This document shows positions 7,095-12,308 of a DNA stretch of 12,308 bases, piece by piece. The first letter of the stretch is position 1. Every line of letters begins with the position of its first letter. The notes under the pieces were generated by a model that saw nothing but the letters and a program-made list of their open reading frames with translations, was not told where the DNA came from and searched no databases. This DNA comes from Prevotellaceae bacterium (lineage in GTDB: Bacteria > Bacteroidota > Bacteroidia > Bacteroidales > Paludibacteraceae). The position numbers were made by a program, and so were the translations under genes. The stretch covers positions 1-12,308 of the forward strand of contig JACJXK010000033.1 of NCBI GenBank assembly GCA_020636675.1. Direction: 5' to 3'.

Positions 7095-7200
7095 GACACA
7101 CTCATTTTAGGCAACCGCTTAGTTAAACAAAAATTGAGTTTTGTTGTTTCTTTAAGATAACAATGCGTAAAAATATTTGAATTCTTTAAAATTTATTGCA
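7095..7200 (+). promoter_or_regulatory. AT-rich gap before MIPS, possible internal promoter
   Basis: The previous three genes overlap, yet 106 bases separate the HAD gene from MIPS. The gap holds an A/T stem (AACAAAA 7126-7132 with TTTTGTT 7139-7145) and the sequence AATATTTG at 7172-7179, which resembles a -7 box but lies only about 22 bases from the ATG. No well-spaced -33 element pairs with it. MIPS may therefore have some independent expression, but the promoter is not convincing by eye. Confidence 0.3.
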
Positions 7201-8520
7201 ATGGGAAAAATCAGTATTCAGAAACCCGAAGGCAAACTCGGAGTTTTAGTTGTAGGTATGAGCGGTGCAGTGTCAACCACTTTCATAGCAGGGACAATGG
7301 CAGTAAGGAAAGGTTTGGGATTACCTATCGGCTCACTGACACAAATGGGCACCATCCGGTTGGGAAAGAGAAGCGAAAACCGTTTCCCTAAAATAAAAGA
7401 CGCTGTTCCGTTGGCAGAGTTAAAAGACATCACATTCGGAGGATGGGACATCAGAGAAGAGAATGCCTATCAATCCTGCAAGACAGCTAGAGTTTTGGAA
7501 GACAAAGATTTGGAAGGGATAAAAGATGAATTGGAAAAGCTACATCCTATGCCGGGAGTTTTTGACCAAAACTTTGTGAAACGGCTGGAAGGAACTTATA
7601 TGAAAAAAGGCGGCACGAAATGGGACCTGATGACTCAGGTACAAGACGACATAAAGAAATTCCAAAAAGAGAACAACTGCACACGTATGGTTGTAATCTG
7701 GGCAGGAAGCACGGAAGCTTATCTCCCCTTGGGTGAAATACACAAAAATCTCGACAAGATGGAGAAAGCCATGAAAGAGAACAACAAAGAGATAGCGCCA
7801 AGCATGGTTTACGCATACGCAGCCGTATCGCTCGGAATCCCATACATCAACGGAGCCCCCAACCTGACCGTAGACATGCCCGCCATGTGGGAACTATCCA
7901 AAAAGACAGGAACCCCCATCATGGGAAAAGACTTCAAGACAGGACAGACCCTGATGAAGACCGTTTTGGCACCCATGTTCAAGACCCGTATGCTCGGACT
8001 TAACGGATGGTTTTCGACCAACATATTGGGCAATCGGGACGGAGAAGTGCTGGACGACCCAGACTCGTTCAAGACAAAGGAAAAGAGCAAACTCTCCGTT
8101 ATAGACTCCATACTACAGCCCAACCTCTACCCGGAGCTCTATGGCAACGTCTACCACAAAGTGCGCATCAACTACTACCCGCCACGCAAAGACAACAAAG
8201 AAGGATGGGACAACATCGACCTTTTCGGTTGGTTAGGCTACCCCATGCAGATAAAGGTAGATTTCCTTTGCCGAGACTCCATCTTGGCGGCACCGATAGC
8301 ACTCGACCTCGTTCTGTTTGCCGACCTTGCCAAACGTTGCGGATTCATGGGCATACAAAGCTGGCTATCTTTCTATTTCAAAAGCCCCATGCACGATTTC
8401 AACACCATACCGGAACATGACCTGTTCATCCAAAATGCGAAGATGAAAAACACGTTAAGAAAGATATTGGGAGAAGAAACCATAGACTACCTAGACGAAG
8501 AGATTGAGATTTACCAATAA
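7201..8520 (+). CDS. ino1: Inositol-3-phosphate synthase (MIPS)
   Basis: This 439-residue cytosolic enzyme converts glucose-6-phosphate to 1L-myo-inositol-3-phosphate using NAD+. The N-terminal Rossmann fold is visible as LGVLVVGMSGAVSTT (G19-x-S-G22). The family core segments follow: GAPNLTVDMPAMWEL, SGKD-like MGKDFKTGQTL, LGLNGWFSTNILGNRDGE (W270, N278, D280), YHKVRINYYPPRKD and LCRDSILAAPIALDLV. It is the shorter Bacteroidota form, without the extensions that take eukaryotic enzymes beyond 500 residues. I chose ATG 7201 because family members begin shortly before the GKLGVLVVG strand; an in-frame TTG at 7177 would add eight AT-rich codons with no support. It is the last gene of the inositol-lipid run and supplies the headgroup. 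A likely terminator lies 27 bases after the stop. Confidence 0.95.
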   Translation: MGKISIQKPEGKLGVLVVGMSGAVSTTFIAGTMAVRKGLGLPIGSLTQMGTIRLGKRSENRFPKIKDAVPLAELKDITFGGWDIREENAYQSCKTARVLEDKDLEGIKDELEKLHPMPGVFDQNFVKRLEGTYMKKGGTKWDLMTQVQDDIKKFQKENNCTRMVVIWAGSTEAYLPLGEIHKNLDKMEKAMKENNKEIAPSMVYAYAAVSLGIPYINGAPNLTVDMPAMWELSKKTGTPIMGKDFKTGQTLMKTVLAPMFKTRMLGLNGWFSTNILGNRDGEVLDDPDSFKTKEKSKLSVIDSILQPNLYPELYGNVYHKVRINYYPPRKDNKEGWDNIDLFGWLGYPMQIKVDFLCRDSILAAPIALDLVLFADLAKRCGFMGIQSWLSFYFKSPMHDFNTIPEHDLFIQNAKMKNTLRKILGEETIDYLDEEIEIYQ

Positions 8521-8546
8521 ACATCCCCAAACTTTTTTCCAAAAAG

Positions 8547-8586
8547 AAAGATCCTTTGTCTGCATTCAGGCATCGGACCTTTTTTT
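8547..8586 (+). terminator. Likely intrinsic terminator after MIPS
   Basis: AAAGATCC (8547-8554) pairs with GGACCTTT (8575-8582) with one mismatch. An inner CTG/CAG helix lies in the loop, and a run of seven T follows. It closes the inositol-lipid transcription unit and implies that the serine palmitoyltransferase gene has its own promoter. Confidence 0.65.
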
Positions 8587-8761
8587 GTGCCAACACAACC
8601 CCAACCCTTCGGGGTAAAAAGCAGGCAAATTCTTCCTTTCAAACCACAAACAACATACTACATGACAGCAAGTTCAATAGATTTACTATTTGTTTCACAA
8701 AGAGTTTCGTCATTGTCAATCAAAAATCAAGAAATACTATTCATAATTACTTTAATTTAAT

Positions 8762-8769
8762 TATATTTG
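8762..8769 (+). promoter_or_regulatory. Promoter -7 element TATATTTG for serine palmitoyltransferase
   Basis: This is a perfect match to the Bacteroidota -7 consensus TAnnTTTG. No TTTG lies 19-21 bases upstream, so the -33 element is degenerate or absent, which may mean activator dependence. Initiation near 8776 would give an unusually long 5' leader of about 190 nt. Confidence 0.5.
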
Positions 8770-8820
8770 CAGCCTATTTTTAGATGATTCTAAAATATAG
8801 TTAAAACACAAACAATTACC

Positions 8821-8895
8821 ATGTTACTGCTTTCAAAAAGTAGAGCAACGGATAACAACTATATTTCAAGAACAGGAGTCAGTGCTTTTTCTTGA
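8821..8895 (+). CDS. Possible 24-aa leader peptide before serine palmitoyltransferase
   Basis: ATG 8821 opens a 24-codon frame (MLLLSKSRATDNNY..., ending in SAFS and TGA at 8893-8895). The frame runs through the left arm of the inverted repeat at 8864-8897 and stops inside its right arm. That arrangement would let translating ribosomes change folding of the leader. Codon content gives no other support, and no run of one regulatory codon is seen (the start has three leucines and there are four serines). It could be chance. Confidence 0.2.
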   Translation: MLLLSKSRATDNNYISRTGVSAFS

Positions 8896-8897
8896 AA
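8864..8897 (+). promoter_or_regulatory. Long hairpin in the serine palmitoyltransferase leader
   Basis: TTTCAAGAA (8864-8872) pairs perfectly with TTCTTGAAA (8889-8897) around a 16-base loop. It is inside the predicted transcript, about 70 bases before the start codon. There is no T-run after it, so simple termination is unlikely; a regulatory RNA element or a dimeric protein site are the alternatives. I do not recognise a known riboswitch fold. Confidence 0.4.
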
Positions 8898-8966
8898 ATC
8901 TAAAAAGGAACGAAAGGAAACAGGGACCTCTTTAGTAACGTATAAACAAATTTTTTAAACGACGAT

Positions 8967-10151
8967 ATGAACTTATTACAAGAGAAATTATCCAAATATG
9001 ATGAGCCACAAAAGGTAAAAGCCTCTGGACTCTATCCATATTTCAGGGTAATCGAAAGCGACCAAGATACTGAGGTCAAGATAAACGGGAAGAAAGTTCT
9101 GATGTTTGGATCAAATAGTTATCTGGGGCTTACCAACCACCCAAAAATCAAAGAGGCATCAATAGCCGCCATTAAGAAATACGGCACAGGATGTGCGGGA
9201 TCAAGGTTTCTTAACGGCACTTTGGACATTCACGTAGAACTGGAAAACAAATTAGCGAAACTAGTAGGCAAGGAAGAGGCACTCGTATACTCAACCGGCT
9301 TTTCCGTCAACATGGGTGTCGTTCCTGCCCTAACAGGAAGAGAAGATTACATCATATTTGACGAATTGGACCATGCTTCAATCATGGTTGGAAAACAGCT
9401 TTCCTTCTCTAAGCTAATGAAGTTCAAGCACAACAACATGGAGTCGTTGGAGAAATGCCTTCAGAAATGCGAAGCGGACAAGATCAAACTGATCGTTGTC
9501 GACGGCGTTTTCAGCATGGAAGGAGACATTGCCAAACTACCTGAGATTGTTGCCCTATCAAAGAAATACAATGCCAGCATATACGTTGACGAAGCCCACA
9601 GCCTCGGTGTTTTAGGAGACCACGGCCGCGGAGTCTGCAACCACTTCAATGTGACGGACGACGTAGACGTCATCATGGGTACATTCAGCAAATCATTTGC
9701 CTCTATCGGCGGATTCGTAGCTTCCAACAAGGAAGTCATCAACCTATTGAGGCACACTTCAAGACCATACATCTTCAGCGCCAGCGCAACTCCGGCAGCA
9801 ACAGCTGCCGTGCTTGCAGCAATAGACATCATGCTAAGCGAACCTGAAAGAATTGCCCACCTATGGGACATGACACATTTGGCCCTTGATGGATTCAGAA
9901 ACCTCGGATTCGAAATCGGACATACGGAGACACCAATCATACCATTGTTCATCCGCGACAACAACAAGACATTCCTTTTCACCAAGATGTTGTTTGACGA
10001 AGGCATATTCGTAAACCCAGTTGTCAGTCCGGCCGTTCCTTCCAACGACACATTGATCCGTTTCTCTCTGATGGCTACCCACACGAAGGAGCAAGTAGAG
10101 ATAGCTCTCGACAAAATCGGAAAATGCGGGAAACAACTTGGAATCATATAA
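8967..10151 (+). CDS. spt: Serine palmitoyltransferase
   Basis: This 394-residue PLP enzyme of the alpha-oxoamine synthase family condenses serine with an acyl-CoA to give 3-ketosphinganine, the first step of sphingolipid synthesis. Visible features are the GSNSYLGLTNHP entry strand, YGTGCAGSRFLNGTLDIH, the DELDHAS histidine that stacks on PLP, DEAHSLGVLG, and the PLP lysine K242 in GTFSKSFASIGG. Length matches soluble bacterial homodimeric SPT, and there is no membrane anchor. Related enzymes (KBL, BioF, HemA) share this fold. Serine palmitoyltransferase is favoured by close resemblance to the Bacteroides protein as I remember it, and by the absence of biotin, heme or threonine-degradation neighbours. 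It lies beside the inositol-lipid genes but behind its own terminator-bounded promoter region. It would supply ceramide backbones for inositol sphingolipids. Confidence 0.9.
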   Translation: MNLLQEKLSKYDEPQKVKASGLYPYFRVIESDQDTEVKINGKKVLMFGSNSYLGLTNHPKIKEASIAAIKKYGTGCAGSRFLNGTLDIHVELENKLAKLVGKEEALVYSTGFSVNMGVVPALTGREDYIIFDELDHASIMVGKQLSFSKLMKFKHNNMESLEKCLQKCEADKIKLIVVDGVFSMEGDIAKLPEIVALSKKYNASIYVDEAHSLGVLGDHGRGVCNHFNVTDDVDVIMGTFSKSFASIGGFVASNKEVINLLRHTSRPYIFSASATPAATAAVLAAIDIMLSEPERIAHLWDMTHLALDGFRNLGFEIGHTETPIIPLFIRDNNKTFLFTKMLFDEGIFVNPVVSPAVPSNDTLIRFSLMATHTKEQVEIALDKIGKCGKQLGII

Positions 10152-10177
10152 AAACGCAGATAGTTATTTTCATAAAG

Positions 10178-10206
10178 AAAGCACGTCTTCATGACGTGCT
10201 TTTTTT
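10178..10206 (+). terminator. Intrinsic terminator after serine palmitoyltransferase
   Basis: AAAGCACGTC (10178-10187) pairs perfectly with GACGTGCTTT (10193-10202) around the loop TTCAT, and is followed by further T. It lies 27 bases after the stop codon. Confidence 0.9.
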
Positions 10207-10238
10207 GTGGGTGACAGTTCTACCTCAGGCAAACAAAA

Positions 10239-10261
10239 AAAAACGTACTGCTTACGTTTTT
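10239..10261. terminator. Second, possibly bidirectional hairpin terminator
   Basis: AAAAACGTA (10239-10247) pairs with TACGTTTTT (10253-10261) around CTGCT. An A-run on one side and a T-run on the other let it act on either strand. It would back up the terminator before it and insulate the iorA promoter. The GC content of the stem is low, so its strength is uncertain. Confidence 0.5.
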
Positions 10262-10293
10262 CCTTATGGGGTTGACTAATTCTTTATCTTTTA

Positions 10294-10332
10294 TTGGCGA
10301 TTGACCATTTTTTTGTAAATTTGCTACGTTTG
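10294..10332 (+). promoter_or_regulatory. Two overlapping Bacteroidota promoters before iorA
   Basis: The first pair is TTG 10294-10296, 19 bases, then TAAATTTG 10316-10323. The second is TTG 10301-10303, 21 bases, then TACGTTTG 10325-10332. Both -7 boxes match TAnnTTTG exactly. The two start sites would be about 9 bases apart, leaving a leader of 50-60 nt before the ATG at 10395. Confidence 0.65.
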
Positions 10333-10346
10333 TGCACACGCTGCAC
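10332..10346. promoter_or_regulatory. Inverted repeat GTGCA-N5-TGCAC at the iorA start site
   Basis: Perfect 5-base arms (10332-10336 and 10342-10346) lie just at and after the second -7 box, where the transcription start should be. A protein bound here could block initiation. The arms are short, so chance is possible. Confidence 0.3.
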
Positions 10347-10394
10347 TAACCGAAACAGAGAGAAGAAAAGAAAAAAATATATACACACAAAGAA

Positions 10395-11990
10395 ATGCAA
10401 AAGGAATTATTATTGGCAGATGAAGCCATCGCCCAAGGGGCAATAGATGGTGGTCTATCAGGCGTTTACGCCTACCCTGGAACCCCTTCGACAGAAATAA
10501 CGGAATACATACAAGGTTCTAAACAAGCAGCGGAGAAAAACATACACAGCAGATGGTCTACGAACGAAAAAACGGCTATGGAAGCCGCTTTGGGCATGTC
10601 GTACGCCGGCAAACGTGCGCTAGTCTGCATGAAACACGTAGGAATGAACGTATGCGCCGATGCCTTCGTCAACTCCAGCATAACCGGCATCAACGGAGGT
10701 CTTCTCGTACTTGCAGCAGACGACCCCTCGATGCACTCCTCCCAGAACGAGCAAGACTCCCGTTTCTACGGAGACTTCGCCATGATTCCCATGTTGGAAC
10801 CATCGAACCAGCAGGAGGCATACGACATGGCATATTCCGGATTCGAGCTTTCGGAGAAACTAGGATATCCGGTCCTTTTTAGGGTCGTAACCCGTTTGGC
10901 ACACTCCCGTTCAGGAGTAGAAAGGAAGACGACAAAAAATCAAAACGGCAACTCCACTCCTTCAGACCCTCGCCAATTCATCCTTTTGCCGGCCATTGCC
11001 CGTCAGCGTTACCAGACGCTGCTCAACTCACAGGCCGCATTTGTGGAAGCATCCGAAAATTCCGAATTCAACAAGTTCATCGACGGAAAGAACAAGAAGC
11101 TGGGCGTCATCGCCTGCGGAATCGCATACAACTATCTGATGGAACAATTTCCGGAAGGTTGCGAATATCCCGTACTGAAAGTATCGCAATACCCATTGCC
11201 ACGCAAGATGGTGGAGAAGCTGGCCGACGAATGTGACGAACTTCTCGTCATGGAAGATGGCTATCCATTCGTAGAGCAGTCATTGAAGGGATTCTTCGCC
11301 AACGGCAAAAACATAAAAGGACGTTTGGACGGCACATTGCCACGCACCGGCGAACTCACGCCTGACTGCGTAGCAACAGCATTCGGAAAGAAGAACGAGA
11401 GCACATACAGCACCCCATCATTGGTGAAGATGCGCCCGCCTCAAATGTGCCAAGGATGCGGACACAGAGATATGTACGAAGCGCTGAACTGCGTCGTAGC
11501 GGAGTACAAGGGAGGAAAAGTATTTAGCGACATCGGCTGCTACACACTGGGAGCTTTGCCTCCATTCCGCGCCATCAACTCTTGCGTAGACATGGGAGCA
11601 TCCATCACCATGGCCAAAGGCGCATCGGACGCAGGCCTATTTCCTGCAGTTGCCGTGATCGGAGACTCCACATTCACCCACTCCGGAATGACCGGACTAC
11701 TGGATGCCGTCAATGAAAACGCAAACATCACGGTCATCATCTCCGACAACGAGACGACGGCCATGACCGGAGGTCAGGACTCCGCAGGAACCGGCAAGTT
11801 GGAAAACATCTGCCGCGGTTTAGGTGTAGACCCTGCACACATCCGCGTAGTTGTTCCTTTAAAGAAGAACTTTGACGAGATGACGCAAGTAATCCGAGAA
11901 GAGATCGAATACAAAGGACTCTCCGTCATCATTCCTCGCAGGGAATGCATACAAACGCTATCGCGAAAGAAAAAGACAGCAAGCAAATAA
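10395..11990 (+). CDS. iorA: Indolepyruvate:ferredoxin oxidoreductase, alpha subunit
   Basis: This 531-residue TPP-dependent subunit oxidatively decarboxylates aryl pyruvates (from Trp, Tyr and Phe) to aryl-acetyl-CoA and passes electrons to ferredoxin; in some gut anaerobes it may run in reverse. The N-terminal pyrimidine-binding domain starts with LLADEAIAQGAIDGG and YPGTPSTEI. The C-terminal TPP-binding domain holds C352-x2-C355-G-H357 and the Mg/TPP motif G423-D424-S-T-F, ending in N452 and TTAMTGGQ. The protein ends about 70 residues later without the 4Fe-4S ferredoxin-like domain (repeated CxxCxxC) found at the end of roughly 600-residue IorA proteins. I recall that Bacteroides proteins share this short form. 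The beta subunit gene iorB, usually next, is not adjacent here. It has its own overlapping promoters and a terminator. Confidence 0.9.
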   Translation: MQKELLLADEAIAQGAIDGGLSGVYAYPGTPSTEITEYIQGSKQAAEKNIHSRWSTNEKTAMEAALGMSYAGKRALVCMKHVGMNVCADAFVNSSITGINGGLLVLAADDPSMHSSQNEQDSRFYGDFAMIPMLEPSNQQEAYDMAYSGFELSEKLGYPVLFRVVTRLAHSRSGVERKTTKNQNGNSTPSDPRQFILLPAIARQRYQTLLNSQAAFVEASENSEFNKFIDGKNKKLGVIACGIAYNYLMEQFPEGCEYPVLKVSQYPLPRKMVEKLADECDELLVMEDGYPFVEQSLKGFFANGKNIKGRLDGTLPRTGELTPDCVATAFGKKNESTYSTPSLVKMRPPQMCQGCGHRDMYEALNCVVAEYKGGKVFSDIGCYTLGALPPFRAINSCVDMGASITMAKGASDAGLFPAVAVIGDSTFTHSGMTGLLDAVNENANITVIISDNETTAMTGGQDSAGTGKLENICRGLGVDPAHIRVVVPLKKNFDEMTQVIREEIEYKGLSVIIPRRECIQTLSRKKKTASK

Positions 11991-12008
11991 CAGATAATCT
12001 TATAGAAA

Positions 12009-12041
12009 AAAGGGAGAGCATCGGCAAGAGACTCTCCCTTT
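12009..12041 (+). terminator. Intrinsic terminator after iorA
   Basis: AAAGGGAGAG (12009-12018) pairs perfectly with CTCTCCCTTT (12032-12041) around a 13-base loop. It is followed by a C-interrupted T-rich tail (TCCTTTCTTCC to 12051). It begins about 19 bases after the stop codon and separates iorA from the exonuclease gene. Confidence 0.75.
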
Positions 12042-12077
12042 CCTTTCTTCCTACAACAAACACAAAGACTTCACCCC

Positions 12078-12308
12078 ATGCAACTAGAGAAAATCCTCTT
12101 TCTTGACATAGAGACTGCCCCCCAAACGGAGAGCTACAGCACCATGAACGAAACGCTCGCCCACCTATGGGAAGAGAAAATAGAACAGATGAAAAACAGA
12201 CTGCCCGAACGCTATCCGGAAGAGTGCACTGCGGAAAGCAAATACCAGGAGGCGGGCATCTTTGCGGAATTCGGAAGAATTGTCTGCATCTCTGTCGGCT
12301 ACATCTAC
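12078..12308 (+). CDS. Predicted DEDD-type 3'-5' exonuclease (PolB-like), 5' part
   Basis: The first 77 codons of a gene run off the window edge. The N-terminus has the exonuclease ExoI motif in ILFLDIETAP, with D10 and E12 as likely metal ligands. A helical stretch and a FAEFGRIVCISVGYIY strand follow. This pattern is typical of stand-alone proteins related to the proofreading domain of family B DNA polymerases, probably acting on nucleic acids in the cytosol. It follows iorA after a terminator with only about 35 bases of space, so its promoter must be short or it depends on read-through. The ExoII and ExoIII motifs lie outside the window. Confidence 0.75.
   Translation, partial: MQLEKILFLDIETAPQTESYSTMNETLAHLWEEKIEQMKNRLPERYPEECTAESKYQEAGIFAEFGRIVCISVGYIY

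Larger units (their letters stand above)
8587..8966 (+). other. Long non-coding leader region before serine palmitoyltransferase
   Basis: This 380-base stretch has no convincing long gene. A frame of 75 codons at 8556-8783 starts at a non-ATG codon and has biased, low-complexity content, so I do not call it. The stretch contains a small ACCC-TTCG-GGGT hairpin near 8607, a good -7 promoter element, a 24-codon small ORF and a long inverted repeat, each listed separately. Confidence 0.5.

Noticed and set aside
7177..7200. TTG start adding eight residues to MIPS
   Set aside because: The extra codons are AT-rich leader sequence; ATG 7201 gives the family's normal N-terminus just before the Rossmann strand.
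8556..8783. A 75-codon frame between MIPS and serine palmitoyltransferase
   Set aside because: It has no ATG start, begins inside the MIPS terminator, is low-complexity, and covers the likely promoter.
9461..10192. A 243-codon minus-strand open frame opposite serine palmitoyltransferase
   Set aside because: It is antisense to a strongly conserved gene, shows no recognisable domain, and results from codon bias on the other strand.
1..12308. tRNA, rRNA, CRISPR array, or integrase/transposase genes
   Set aside because: I looked for cloverleaf ends, regular spaced repeats and transposase or integrase motifs and saw none; the group II intron is the only mobile element recognised.

Overview
The window comes from a Bacteroidota (Bacteroidales) chromosome. 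The grounds are the protein families (a Bacteroides-type HtpG, a bacterial serine palmitoyltransferase, and an inositol-lipid gene set), the lack of clear Shine-Dalgarno sequences, several matches to the Bacteroidota promoter form TTG/TTTG-N19-22-TAnnTTTG, and moderately GC coding regions separated by AT-rich gaps. No genus can be named from what is visible. All confidently called genes lie on the + strand; the only clear minus-strand element is a group II intron.

Layout. 1-424: a gene-poor start with one doubtful small minus-strand ORF and the htpG promoter. 425-2473: htpG, closed by a strong intrinsic terminator. 2561-2921: a non-coding, AT-rich leader with two inverted repeats. 2922-4416: an ATP-grasp ligase gene split in two by a 621-bp ORF-less group II intron (3379-3999) lying antisense to it. 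4460-8520: four genes running closely together, namely a CDP-alcohol phosphotransferase (predicted phosphatidylinositol-phosphate synthase), a flippase-like membrane protein, a HAD phosphatase and myo-inositol-1-phosphate synthase (MIPS). 8967-10151: serine palmitoyltransferase behind a roughly 190-nt leader. 10395-11990: indolepyruvate:ferredoxin oxidoreductase alpha subunit. 12078-end: the start of a DEDD-type 3'-5' exonuclease.

The centre of interest is 2922-10151. MIPS makes inositol-3-phosphate from glucose-6-phosphate, the CDP-alcohol transferase can attach it to a CDP-activated lipid, the HAD enzyme can remove the remaining phosphate, and serine palmitoyltransferase starts the sphingoid base. 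Together they read as an inositol phospholipid and inositol sphingolipid locus. From memory, gene content and order (ATP-grasp, CDP-alcohol transferase, flippase-like, HAD, MIPS) match the inositol-lipid cluster described in Bacteroides thetaiotaomicron (about BT_1522-BT_1526). There, as I recall, serine palmitoyltransferase is located elsewhere; here it sits next door.

The most unusual features are the ORF-less intron that breaks the first gene of this cluster, catalytic-motif deviations in two cluster enzymes (D-x4-D instead of D-x3-D; D-x-G instead of D-x-D), a structured leader before serine palmitoyltransferase, overlapping promoters before iorA, and an iorA that lacks the ferredoxin-like domain and has no iorB immediately downstream.
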